11,450 nt of DNA from Clostridia bacterium. GTDB taxonomy: Bacteria > Bacillota > Clostridia > Christensenellales > UBA1242. The stretch lies in assembly GCA_017650795.1 (NCBI GenBank), contig JAGCEE010000115.1:1-11450 (forward strand), in the 5' to 3' direction. A program made the translations under genes and the position numbers. The notes under the pieces are model-generated. The model ran no database searches, was not told the origin of the DNA, and saw only the letters and a program-made list of their open reading frames with translations. Positions 1 through 5,842 of this stretch are shown in pieces; within the stretch, counting starts at the first letter, position 1; every line of letters starts with the position of its first letter.

Positions 1-130
1 CCATTGAAATACAAAAAAAATAATTAATTTAAAATGAATTATAAATTATATTTATTAAAAATTATTAATTAAATATTATATAAATAATTATTATAAATAG
101 AACTTAGATGAGCATAAATAGAAATTATTT
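1..130. other. Very AT-rich left edge, no gene seen
   Basis: Almost entirely A and T, with no coding frame, clear promoter or repeat copy that I can support. It stops abruptly where the truncated Nudix-like frame begins, so the border may be a deletion or recombination joint or the edge of a degraded cassette. Confidence 0.5.
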
Positions 131-358
131 TTGGAGATAAAAGAACTTTGTTCTGTGGATTGTTTTTGGCTTGCTGGAGGCAAATGGCCAATGGAATCTC
201 TGGCAAATTTTTATGTAGTAAAACTTTCTGAGAGCGCAACTCAACCAACAGAAAAAGGGCATGAGCCAATGTGGGTGCGCGTTGAAGATGCTGAAAAACT
301 TTTGCTACTTCCTTATCAAAAAGAAGGAATTAGGCAATATTTGTCGTATTGTGATTAA
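131..358 (+). pseudogene. Truncated Nudix-like hydrolase, C-terminal part only
   Basis: A 75-residue frame opens at a TTG, with an in-frame TAG shortly upstream at 119-121. Its sequence (NFYVVKL, then GHEPMWVRVEDAEKLL and PYQKEGIRQYL) resembles the C-terminal half of Nudix hydrolases, where a beta strand is followed by an E-x-x-W-V segment and a final helix. The Nudix box with its catalytic glutamates, which should lie upstream, is absent, and the preceding 130 bases are AT-rich non-coding DNA. No good ribosome binding site precedes the TTG. I infer a 5'-truncated, probably non-functional gene left at a rearrangement joint. The 3' end is intact and is followed within 15 bases by repeat 1, as in the complete cassettes. 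A short genuine protein is possible but less likely. The family assignment is moderate. Confidence 0.5.
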
Positions 359-371
359 AAAATGGTTGTAA

Positions 372-497
372 ATAGCAATAACAGTTTGTATCTGGTTCAA
401 TCCCGCCAACCGGGCTGCCACTTCCGTTCATCAGTGCCGGCAGTACTTCACTTGTGGTTTTCATGAGTGCAATAGGGGTTGTATTAAACATAAATAA
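372..497 (+). repeat. Cassette repeat copy 1 (126 bp)
   Basis: Full-length copy with a slightly altered left end (ATAGCAATAAC instead of AGTGCAATAAC). The minus strand reads in one frame as FNTTPIALMKTTSEV, then LPALMNGSGSPVGGIEP. It belongs to the variant with CCAACCGG in the left part and Leu at the central E/L position. It follows the truncated Nudix gene and precedes terminator 507-542. Confidence 0.9.
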
Positions 498-506
498 GCA
501 ATCAAA

Positions 507-542
507 AAGCAGAGTGTGAAAACTCTCTGCTTAATTTTTTTT
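507..542 (+). terminator. Hairpin terminator after repeat 1
   Basis: An 8-bp stem, AAGCAGAG (507-514) with CTCTGCTT (525-532), a 10-base loop and a T-run at 535-542. It would stop transcription entering from the previous unit before the next promoter. Confidence 0.8.
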
Positions 543-550
543 GTAAAAAT

Positions 551-582
551 TTGATACGAAATTAGGATTGATATGTTATAAT
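551..582 (+). promoter_or_regulatory. Cassette promoter for GNAT gene
   Basis: TTGATA at 551-556 and an extended -10 (TATG-T-TATAAT, with TATAAT at 577-582). The hexamers are 20 bp apart, longer than the usual 17, but the TRTG extension can compensate. The same arrangement recurs before eight other cassettes. Confidence 0.75.
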
Positions 583-601
583 AAAAATGTTAGGAGTTAA
601 A

Positions 602-1090
602 ATGCAAATTATTGAAATAGATAATAAATATTATGAACAAGTCAAGGATATGCTTGTTAATTTACAAAAATATATAGTTGAAATTGATAAATATAATCTG
701 AACATATTGTCGAATGAATATAGGGATAAATATTTTGACTATATGTTAGAAGATTGTAATTCAAATCAAGGTAAATGTTATGTTGCTGTTGACGATGGTA
801 AAGTTTTAGGGTTTGTTGCGGGGCATGTCGAGCAATATAATGACCGTGATAAACTTGACTATGTATGCCCAAAGAAAGGTATAATTGCAGAATTGATAGT
901 AAATAAAAATAGTAGAAAAAGTGGTTTGGGAACAAAACTCATAAGTCATATGGAAAACTATTTCAAATCAATTGTATGTCAATATGTTCAAATAGATGTT
1001 TTTGCTTATAACACAAATGCAAAGACTTTCTATTATAAAAATGGTTATGAAGATCGAATGGTAACAGTTTTTAAAAAGTTAGAAAATTAA
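602..1090 (+). CDS. GNAT family N-acetyltransferase
   Basis: Predicted cytoplasmic acetyltransferase of 162 residues that would transfer an acetyl group from acetyl-CoA to an unknown amine. Visible GNAT motif A is ELIVNKNSRKSGLGTKL, with the CoA pyrophosphate loop R-K-S-G-L-G at residues 105-110. Motif B is NTNAKTFYYKNGY at 137-149. The preceding strand pair carries a typical VAVDDGKVLGFVAG segment at 61-74. Length is normal for a single GNAT domain. I chose the ATG at 602, not an in-frame ATG at 587, because TAGGAG (591-596) sits 5 bases upstream of 602 and the promoter -10 ends at 582. The gene is alone in its cassette and is followed by the shrunken repeat. The substrate cannot be told; antibiotic, polyamine, tRNA or protein targets all occur in this superfamily. 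Confidence 0.88.
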   Translation: MQIIEIDNKYYEQVKDMLVNLQKYIVEIDKYNLNILSNEYRDKYFDYMLEDCNSNQGKCYVAVDDGKVLGFVAGHVEQYNDRDKLDYVCPKKGIIAELIVNKNSRKSGLGTKLISHMENYFKSIVCQYVQIDVFAYNTNAKTFYYKNGYEDRMVTVFKKLEN

Positions 1091-1115
1091 ACGCCCTTAG
1101 TTGTAAATAATTTTA

Positions 1116-1150
1116 AGTGCAATAACAAGTTATAATGGGGCTTGAAATAA
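1116..1150 (+). repeat. Shrunken cassette repeat (35 nt, internal deletion)
   Basis: Begins AGTGCAATAACAAG like the intact copies (closest to copy 7) and ends TGGGGCTTGAAATAA, which aligns with the right end of the intact copies, but about 90 bases in between are missing. The terminator and promoter downstream are kept. It is therefore a remnant with both ends preserved. Confidence 0.7.
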
Positions 1151-1183
1151 AGCAGAGAAAAATCTAACTCTGCTTAATTTTTT
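1150..1183 (+). terminator. Hairpin terminator after shrunken repeat
   Basis: Stem AAGCAGAG (1150-1157) with CTCTGCTT (1168-1175), a 10-base loop, then an AATTTTTT tail. Confidence 0.75.
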
Positions 1184-1201
1184 GAAAAAGTCTGTGAAAA
1201 A

Positions 1202-1233
1202 GTGATACAAGTTTTGTAAGAATATGCTATACT
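1202..1233 (+). promoter_or_regulatory. Cassette promoter for kinase-pnuC pair
   Basis: GTGATA at 1202-1207, a 20-bp gap, then an extended -10 (TATG-C-TATACT, with TATACT at 1228-1233). It has the same layout as the promoter at 551-582. Confidence 0.7.
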
Positions 1234-1251
1234 AAAAATGCGGAGGATAAT

Positions 1252-1761
1252 ATGGGGAAAATAATTGCGGCATTCGCAGGAGTTGGTAAAAGTTATGTCG
1301 GAACCAAATATTCTAATGTGTTAGATTTGGAATCCACCTATTTCAAGTGGCTTGAAGATGGCGTTGCAAAATTGACGGAAGAAGAGAGAAAAGGCAAAAA
1401 AGATAGGGTTTTAAATCCTATGTGGCCTCAAAACTATATTGATGAGATTTTAAAGCAAAAAGACAACTATGACATTATTTTAATTCAACTTAGTCATAAG
1501 AGACTTAAAAATGAACAAATATTTGAGTATTTTGATGAACACAATATTGATTATTATGTAGCAAGGCCCAATCTGTCTGGTTGGAAGTATATTGAACAAC
1601 GGCTTAGAGACAGGGGCAACACAGAAGAGTTTATTGGCCAAGTTAAAGACAATTTCAAAATTTTTATTAAAGAGTTTTCTAAATCTAAATATAAACAAAT
1701 AATAATATATGACGGGGAATTTTCAGAAGATGCTCTTTTAAAAGAAGGATTTTTATGCTAA
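1252..1761 (+). CDS. P-loop nucleoside/nucleotide kinase-like protein
   Basis: A 169-residue soluble protein. The N-terminal strand and loop IIAAFAGVGKS (residues 4-14) is a P-loop of relaxed form: Ala replaces the first Gly of GxxxxGKS. Downstream, NYDIILIQ (72-79) could be the Walker B strand. EQRLRDRG (115-122) resembles the basic lid-type helix of small nucleotide kinases, where arginines touch phosphates. This supports a small-molecule or nucleotide kinase, but no specific family is certain. GGAGG (1242-1246), 5 bases before the ATG, fixes the start. The stop codon overlaps the next start (ATGCTAA, 1755-1761), so it is translationally coupled to a PnuC-type transporter. By inference it may phosphorylate the imported compound, for instance nicotinamide riboside, which would trap it inside the cell. 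Other substrates are possible. Confidence 0.72.
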   Translation: MGKIIAAFAGVGKSYVGTKYSNVLDLESTYFKWLEDGVAKLTEEERKGKKDRVLNPMWPQNYIDEILKQKDNYDIILIQLSHKRLKNEQIFEYFDEHNIDYYVARPNLSGWKYIEQRLRDRGNTEEFIGQVKDNFKIFIKEFSKSKYKQIIIYDGEFSEDALLKEGFLC

Positions 1762-2459
1762 TAAAAAAGGTGCTTGGAAGTTGGACGTTATTTGAAAAAT
1801 TATTTTTGTTTTTTAGCTTAATTACGATTACGCTTTGTTTTGCATTTGGTATTGATAAGAATATCTTCGCTTATATTGTTTCTATTGTTGGGGTTATTTC
1901 TGTTTTGTTGGTTGCAAAAGGGCTTGCAATTGCTCCAATAATTTATGTAATCTATTCAATTTTATATTCTGTTTTATCAATATCACAACGCTATTATGGT
2001 GAAGCCATTATTTACTTGGGGTTAATGATACCAATAAGTGTAATATCTATTGTTTCCTGGTTAAAGAATAGAAACAAAGCACAAAAAGAAGTGGTCTCTG
2101 TTAATAGCATAAAAGGAAAGGAATATTTATATTTGTCAATTGCAACAGTTGTGGCGACAATTGGATTCTATTTTATTTTAAAAGTATTAAATACAAGTGA
2201 GCTAATTATAAGCACATTATCACTTGTTTCTTCAGCCGTGGCTTCGTATTTGATGCTTAGACGTTGTAGCTATTATGCTATTGGTTTTATTGTAAATGAT
2301 ATTATTTTAATTATGCTTTGGATTTTGGCTGTTGTTTCTAGTGGAATAGGATATTTGCCATCTGCAATCAGTTTTTGTATATTTTTAATAAATGACATCT
2401 ATGGTTTTATACACTGGAAAATTGAAGAACATAAGCAAAATAAGGCAGATATCTTTTAG
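1755..2459 (+). CDS. PnuC-like nicotinamide riboside transporter
   Basis: An integral membrane protein of 234 residues with about seven hydrophobic segments, the usual size and topology of the PnuC family of facilitators for nicotinamide riboside or related vitamins. Family-like landmarks are YYGEAI (80-85) after the first helices, the loop with basic residues around 103-122, RRC...FIVND (169-182) in a late helix, and NDIYGFIHW (213-221) near the C terminus. The ATG overlaps the stop of the kinase gene by ATGCTAA and there is AAAGAAGGA upstream, so translation is probably coupled. Transport plus phosphorylation is the known metabolic trapping principle for PnuC substrates; that this pair does it is inferred. 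The TAG stop is built from the first bases of repeat 2. A second family member lies at 10471-11178 and is clearly diverged, so it is not a recent duplicate. Confidence 0.82.
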   Translation: MLIKKVLGSWTLFEKLFLFFSLITITLCFAFGIDKNIFAYIVSIVGVISVLLVAKGLAIAPIIYVIYSILYSVLSISQRYYGEAIIYLGLMIPISVISIVSWLKNRNKAQKEVVSVNSIKGKEYLYLSIATVVATIGFYFILKVLNTSELIISTLSLVSSAVASYLMLRRCSYYAIGFIVNDIILIMLWILAVVSSGIGYLPSAISFCIFLINDIYGFIHWKIEEHKQNKADIF

Positions 2460-2583
2460 TGCAATAAAAGGTCATAACAGGCAGTATCCCACCAACAGGA
2501 GTTCCACTTCCGTTTATCAGCGCTGGCTCAACTTCACTTGTGGTTTTCATGAGTGCAATTGGTGAGGTTCTCAATATAAACAA
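2458..2583 (+). repeat. Cassette repeat copy 2 (126 bp)
   Basis: Overlaps the pnuC stop codon: TAG at 2457-2459 runs into AGTGCAATAA. Minus strand reads LRTSPIALMKTTSEV, then EPALINGSGTPVGGILP. Compared with copy 1, many differences fall at third codon positions of that frame. Confidence 0.9.
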
Positions 2584-2619
2584 GCAGATCAAAACATAAA
2601 CTCTGCTTAATTTTTTTTT
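2582..2619 (+). terminator. Hairpin terminator after repeat 2
   Basis: Stem AAGCAGA (2582-2588) with TCTGCTT (2602-2608) and a T-run at 2611-2619. The loop side is degenerate compared with the other copies (GCAGATC instead of GCAGAGT), which shortens the stem. Confidence 0.65.
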
Positions 2620-2627
2620 GTTAAAAT

Positions 2628-2659
2628 TTGATACAAAATCAAATTCGATATGTTATACT
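2628..2659 (+). promoter_or_regulatory. Cassette promoter for CYTH-like gene
   Basis: TTGATA at 2628-2633, a 20-bp gap, extended -10 TATG-T-TATACT with TATACT at 2654-2659. Confidence 0.75.
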
Positions 2660-2681
2660 TAAAATATTAGGAGATAAGCTT

Positions 2682-3236
2682 ATGGAAAAATTAGTTATGG
2701 AAGTTGGAATGCCATTAGATAAGAGGTTGATATATTATCATGATATGTTAATTTCTCATGGGCTTAAATTAAATTTTGCCTGTGTAACGCACGATTTATA
2801 TTATACAAAAGAAAAAAGTCTTGATGGTCTTACAGAAAATCAAATGAAAAAAGCTTGCATAAGAATTAGAAAACTCGAAGGCATAATTGGAGTTAATAAA
2901 GACAAGACGAAATCTGACGAAGAGATTAAAGAAGAAGAAACGAAATTGTTAAAAGAAGGTTATTATAAAATTTTTGATACAATAAAATTTGACTTTCAAT
3001 ACAAAAAGCCAGATTGGTATAATTATATTCAGTTGCAAGATATTAAAGATGTTGGATTATTGGTATATTGGGATCATGATATTTTTTATGAATTGCCAGA
3101 GAAAGAACAACATAAAAAACTTTTGGAAGAACTAAATTCATATGGATTTAAATTTAAGGAAACTGATCTGGGATTAGATAAATTAAGAACATTATACTAT
3201 GGCAAAAAGATGTATAGTCTAAATCAAAATGGATAA
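2682..3236 (+). CDS. CYTH-like (CyaB/thiamine triphosphatase-type) protein
   Basis: A 184-residue soluble protein. The order of motifs resembles the CYTH superfamily (class IV adenylyl cyclase and triphosphate tunnel enzymes). There is an N-terminal helix-strand region, then THDLYYTKEKSLDGL (36-50), where CYTH proteins have a D-x-Y segment. A basic R-I-R strand follows (IRIRK, 60-64), then a lysine/glutamate-rich strand region. VGLLVYWDHDIF (124-135) comes next, and a final LRTLYYGKKMYS (168-179) resembles the closing Lys-Ser-Tyr strand. The N-terminal E-x-E-x-K motif is not canonical (MEKLVMEVGM), so catalysis is uncertain; it may bind a triphosphate or polyphosphate ligand without cyclase activity. 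I chose the ATG at 2682 because TTAGGAG (2667-2673) lies 8 bases upstream and an earlier in-frame start would overlap the promoter. It is the only gene between repeats 2 and 3. Confidence 0.6.
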   Translation: MEKLVMEVGMPLDKRLIYYHDMLISHGLKLNFACVTHDLYYTKEKSLDGLTENQMKKACIRIRKLEGIIGVNKDKTKSDEEIKEEETKLLKEGYYKIFDTIKFDFQYKKPDWYNYIQLQDIKDVGLLVYWDHDIFYELPEKEQHKKLLEELNSYGFKFKETDLGLDKLRTLYYGKKMYSLNQNG

Positions 3237-3242
3237 CTTTTC

Positions 3243-3368
3243 AGTGCAATAACAGGTCGTATCTGGTTCCATTCCGCCAACCGGACTTCCTTTGCCGTTC
3301 ATCAGCGCTGGCTCAACTTCACTTGTGGTTTTTATGAGCGCGATTGGCGTGGTGTTGAATGTAAACAA
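3243..3368 (+). repeat. Cassette repeat copy 3 (126 bp)
   Basis: Starts 6 bases after the stop of the CYTH-like gene. Minus strand reads NTTPIALIKTTSEV, then EPALMNGKGSPVGGMEP. Against copy 1 it differs at many positions, yet the encoded peptide is nearly unchanged. Confidence 0.92.
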
Positions 3369-3402
3369 GCAGAGTAAAATGTGAACTCTGCTTAATTTTT
3401 TT
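3367..3402 (+). terminator. Hairpin terminator after repeat 3
   Basis: Stem AAGCAGAGT (3367-3375) with ACTCTGCTT (3385-3393), a 9-base loop and a T-run to 3402. Confidence 0.82.
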
Positions 3403-3410
3403 GTAAAATT

Positions 3411-3442
3411 TCGATACAAAATTGTTGTTGCTGTGTTATACT
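3411..3442 (+). promoter_or_regulatory. Cassette promoter for tandem-GNAT gene
   Basis: TCGATA at 3411-3416, a 20-bp gap, extended -10 TGTG-T-TATACT with TATACT at 3437-3442. Confidence 0.7.
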
Positions 3443-3463
3443 AAAAATGTTAGGAGAAATGCA

Positions 3464-4387
3464 ATGATTAAGTTGAAAAAATATGAGGAACAAGACTATT
3501 CAAGAATTATTAAATTTTTAAGAGAAGAATATAAACAGAATAAAAATGAAGGATCATGGTTAGCTCAACGATGGGAGGACATGGAATATAGATGTGAACC
3601 AATGAATGTAATTGAAAGAGGTAAGTTATCGTGGCATAGACATATTTTTGTTTGGGAAGACTGTGGTGAAATTGTAGCAATACTTAATAGTGAAGGTGGT
3701 CCAGAATGTTGGATGCACATTCATTCTGGATATGAATTTTTGTTTGAAGAGATGTTAAAAATGGCTGAGACTAATATTGCAGAAAAAGGGAACATTTTAA
3801 CAGTATTGGCATTAAAATCTCAAAGTTATAGAGAAAAGATATTGCTAAAACATGGATATACAAAAAATGAAGACATAGAAGAAATTAGTTTTTTAAAAAG
3901 GGCAAAATGTAATAAGGAATATAGTGTCAATATTAAAGAAGGGTTTAAAGTAATTGTTGGAACTGATGGGCTGAATCATTTAGAAATATTCAATGCTTGT
4001 GGCTATGGTTTCCATCCAGAAGATGAAGGGAAATATGATAATATAAAAGATCTTCCTGCGAGTTGGGCTTTTCGCGAAAAAGCCCCCATGTTTGATTATA
4101 AATATGAGGTTATTGTCAAGGCTCCAAATGGTGAAACAGCCTCTTATTCGTATGTGTGGGTAGATAAAAGCACAAAATCGGGGTATATTGAACCCGTTTC
4201 TACAAGACAAAAATACAGAAGACTTGGGTTTGGAAAAGCCGTTCAACAAGCTACTCTCAATTTAATGAATGAAATTGGAGTTGAATATTGTTATGTTAAT
4301 CCATTTGGCAAGACTCGAGATAAATTTTATACATCGGCTGGGTATAAGACCTTTGACTATGAATACCAGTATAAAAAACAATTCTAG
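3464..4387 (+). CDS. Tandem GNAT-domain acetyltransferase
   Basis: A 307-residue cytoplasmic protein that looks like two GNAT folds in a row. The N-terminal unit (about 1-150) has a GNAT-like order, with IFVWEDCGEIVAILN at 61-75 and a GYTKNEDIEEISFLKR end, but no clear acetyl-CoA loop, so it may be degenerate. The C-terminal unit (about 160-307) carries motif A, PVSTRQKYRRLGFGKAV. Its loop R-R-L-G-F-G (252-257) would bind the CoA pyrophosphate, and FGKTRDKFYTSAGY (281-294) is a motif B candidate. Only the second site therefore looks catalytic, as in several two-domain GNATs where the first domain is structural. The start at 3464 is supported by TAGGAG (3451-3456) 7 bases upstream. It is a single gene between repeats 3 and 4; the substrate is unknown. 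Confidence 0.85.
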   Translation: MIKLKKYEEQDYSRIIKFLREEYKQNKNEGSWLAQRWEDMEYRCEPMNVIERGKLSWHRHIFVWEDCGEIVAILNSEGGPECWMHIHSGYEFLFEEMLKMAETNIAEKGNILTVLALKSQSYREKILLKHGYTKNEDIEEISFLKRAKCNKEYSVNIKEGFKVIVGTDGLNHLEIFNACGYGFHPEDEGKYDNIKDLPASWAFREKAPMFDYKYEVIVKAPNGETASYSYVWVDKSTKSGYIEPVSTRQKYRRLGFGKAVQQATLNLMNEIGVEYCYVNPFGKTRDKFYTSAGYKTFDYEYQYKKQF

Positions 4388-4390
4388 ATC

Positions 4391-4517
4391 AGTGCAATAA
4401 CAGGTCATATCTGGTTCGATACCGAGGGCTGTGGCTGCCGTTGCCATTCATCTCAGCCGGCAGTACTTCACTTGTGGTTTTCATGAGTGCAATTGGGGTT
4501 GTATTAAACATAAATAA
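4391..4517 (+). repeat. Cassette repeat copy 4 (127 bp, GAGGGCTGTGGC variant)
   Basis: Carries the alternative left block GAGGGCTGTGGCTGCC instead of the CCAACCGG-type block. This makes it one base longer and breaks the minus-strand frame between NGNGS and IEPD. The rest, including TTPIALMKTTSEV, is kept. Confidence 0.92.
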
Positions 4518-4523
4518 GCAATC

Positions 4524-4551
4524 AAAAAGCAGAGTTTAAACTCTGCTTTTT
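4524..4551. terminator. Perfect palindromic, bidirectional terminator
   Basis: A 28-base perfect palindrome centred on GTTTAAAC, with A5 on the left and T5 on the right, so either strand yields a GC-containing stem followed by a U-run. It lies between a plus-strand gene and a convergent minus-strand gene and can serve both. No cassette promoter follows it. Confidence 0.88.
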
Positions 4552-4569
4552 GAGTTTTGAAAACATAAA

Positions 4570-5376
4570 TTAAATAACCATAATCTTAAAAATTACAACA
4601 CCATAATTATTTTCTTCTTCACTAGAGTAAATGTTTCTATAAATTTCAACCATTTCTTGTTTGCTCTTATTCTCAAATCCTAAAAGTTTTTTGTCTAGTG
4701 TTTCTGCCATTTCATCAAAATTGTTAAATAAATACTTATCTAAAATTATTGCTTTTATAGTTTCTTGTTTTTCTGGTTCTTTATAAAATGTTATTTTATC
4801 TCCAATGTCAAAGTTTTTTCTTTTTTCATCATTAAGTCTTCCTTCTAATGTTTTTTCACCAGATTTAATGAGATCAAAATATATTGGAGCCAAATTTAGT
4901 GTATGATTTTTAAAATTGTTCTTTCTTATTGTCCAATTTCTCCAAATTTCATCGTCTATATATTCATTACTCTCAAATAGTTTTGCAAATTTATCCCAAA
5001 ATTTTATGGCTCGTGGGTTAGTGAAGCGAGTAGAAAACACAAATTGACCATCGAAAAGTTCAGTTAATTGTAGAGCAAACCATATTGCATTGCCATCTTT
5101 TCTAAATTCAGGACAAACATAGAATTCTGCTATATCATAAAGCATATTATCTAATTCTCGTATCATAGCCAGCCCAGCTATTTTGTTATCTATTATTAAA
5201 TAAAAGGGATATCTTTTTTTATCTTTCCAATAGCACTCAAACCAATTATATATTGGTGTGACTTTTTCATCAAATTTTATGTCAGGATCAAACTCTGACA
5301 GCTCAATCAAATATTTATAAAAGTATTTTCTCATTTCTTCCATTTTAGATAATGGAACTATTTGTAATTTTTTCAT
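4570..5376 (-). CDS. GNAT-ASCH fusion protein (inverted cassette gene)
   Basis: A 268-residue soluble protein, the only full gene on the minus strand. Residues 1 to about 150 form a GNAT-like domain: PFYLIIDNKIAGLAMI at 57-72, then AEFYVCPEFRKDGNAIWF, where the CoA loop is R-K-D-G-N-A (92-97), and NPRAIKFWDKF (120-130) as motif B. Residues 157-266 match an ASCH domain, a PUA-like fold thought to bind RNA. Its signature G-x-K-x-x-E-x-R is seen at 173-180, and a YGVVIFKI strand closes the domain. This suggests acetylation guided by, or acting on, RNA, but the substrate is unknown. The ATG at 5376 is preferred over the GTG at 5382 because GGAG lies 5 bases before it. It is flanked by repeats 4 and 5, both in plus orientation, so the gene is reversed relative to its repeat. 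Confidence 0.85.
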   Translation of the reverse strand: MKKLQIVPLSKMEEMRKYFYKYLIELSEFDPDIKFDEKVTPIYNWFECYWKDKKRYPFYLIIDNKIAGLAMIRELDNMLYDIAEFYVCPEFRKDGNAIWFALQLTELFDGQFVFSTRFTNPRAIKFWDKFAKLFESNEYIDDEIWRNWTIRKNNFKNHTLNLAPIYFDLIKSGEKTLEGRLNDEKRKNFDIGDKITFYKEPEKQETIKAIILDKYLFNNFDEMAETLDKKLLGFENKSKQEMVEIYRNIYSSEEENNYGVVIFKIMVI

Positions 5377-5408
5377 AATCACTCCAAATTAAAAAATATT
5401 TTATTGCA

Positions 5409-5437
5409 ATATTAAATAGTTCTTTTATTTTTGTCAA
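5409..5437 (-). promoter_or_regulatory. Promoter of the inverted GNAT-ASCH gene
   Basis: On the minus strand, TTGACA (5437-5432), a 17-bp spacer and TAATAT (5414-5409). This is a classical housekeeping promoter, unlike the 20-bp-spaced cassette promoters. It sits directly beside the left end of repeat 5 and reads away from it. Confidence 0.75.
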
Positions 5438-5444
5438 CCAATTC

Positions 5445-5571
5445 AGTGCAATAACAGGACATATCTGGCTTGATACCGAGGGCTGTGGCTGCCGTTGCCG
5501 TTCATCTCGGCGGGAAGCACAAGTTTGGTGGTATTTATGAGTGCTGTGGGAGTAGTTCTTAATGTAAATAA
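5445..5571 (+). repeat. Cassette repeat copy 5 (127 bp)
   Basis: Has the GAGGGCTGTGGC left block and the ACAAGTTTGGTGG central block (minus-strand KLV in place of SEV). It follows a minus-strand gene but keeps the plus orientation of all other copies. No GCAGAG terminator follows; similarity to the other units ends near 5583 and the trpS leader begins. Confidence 0.92.
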
Positions 5572-5586
5572 GCAATCAAAAAGTTA

Positions 5587-5615
5587 TTGACCTTTTATTA
5601 AAATTCGTATATAAT
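5587..5615 (+). promoter_or_regulatory. Promoter of the trpS leader
   Basis: TTGACC (5587-5592), a 17-bp spacer, TATAAT (5610-5615). It is a standard sigma-A promoter that differs from the cassette promoter of the neighbouring units. Confidence 0.85.
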
Positions 5616-5646
5616 AGTTTTATCTTAAATGAAAGGAGTTAAATGT

Positions 5647-5679
5647 ATGTTCAATTCATTTATCTGGTGGCGTTGGTAA
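5647..5679 (+). CDS. Trp-rich leader peptide MFNSFIWWRW
   Basis: A 10-codon frame, MFNSFIWWRW then TAA, with three Trp codons in the last four positions. AAAGGAG (5632-5638) lies 8 bases before the ATG at 5647; another ATG at 5643 is in a different frame and too close to the binding site. It sits between a strong promoter and an intrinsic terminator ahead of trpS. This is the classical arrangement of a leader peptide sensing charged tRNA-Trp through ribosome stalling. The peptide itself probably has no other function. I am confident about the reading frame and its meaning, less so about the exact switching mechanism. Confidence 0.88.
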   Translation: MFNSFIWWRW

Positions 5680-5749
5680 ATTAGCGTTCGCAAATCGTTA
5701 TGTTTTGTGAATGCTTTTTGGTGCGTCACAAAACATATAAATGGATTGA
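5651..5749 (+). promoter_or_regulatory. Attenuator pairing regions of the trpS leader
   Basis: Two nested pairings are visible. Bases 5651-5663, inside the leader peptide frame just before the Trp codons, pair with 5737-5749 over 13 bp with one G-U. Inside them, 5700-5710 pairs perfectly with 5726-5736 (11 bp, 15-base loop). In competition, 5729-5737 can pair with 5786-5794 within the terminator (9 bp), which would act as an antiterminator. Ribosome position on the Trp codons should decide between these states. Confidence 0.75.
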
Positions 5750-5776
5750 GTATAAATTTCATATATAAATTTTAAA

Positions 5777-5827
5777 ACCCGTTGGTATGTTTTGGAAGAG
5801 AAACAAACAACGGGTAATTTTTATTTT
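5777..5827 (+). terminator. Intrinsic terminator (attenuator) before trpS
   Basis: ACCCGTTG (5777-5784) pairs with CAACGGGT (5808-5815). The stem continues, after a small internal loop, with TGTTT (5788-5792) and AAACA (5801-5805). The T-rich tail is 5818-5827. It would end transcription 16 bases before the trpS start unless antiterminated. Confidence 0.85.
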
Positions 5828-5842
5828 AGGAGATTTATAATT

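Noticed and set aside
372..497. Canonical integron attC site with R'' RYYYAAC and R' GTTRRRY
   Set aside because: GTTGAAT occurs near the right end of copies 3 and 7 and can face a TTCAA-like left segment, but it is lost in most other copies and the pairing is not maintained by compensating changes. I therefore call the repeat integron-like by layout only.
3980..4249. Minus-strand reading frame of 89 codons inside the tandem-GNAT gene
   Set aside because: It is a shadow of a gene with clear GNAT motifs and has no ribosome binding site or promoter.
5643..5679. Leader peptide starting at the ATG at 5643
   Set aside because: It is in another frame (MYVQFIYLVALVN), lacks Trp codons and is only 4 bases from the ribosome binding site.
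5647..5842. T-box riboswitch ahead of trpS
   Set aside because: No T-box consensus (AGGGTGGNACCGCG) or long stem I region is visible; the leader peptide with Trp codons explains the region better.
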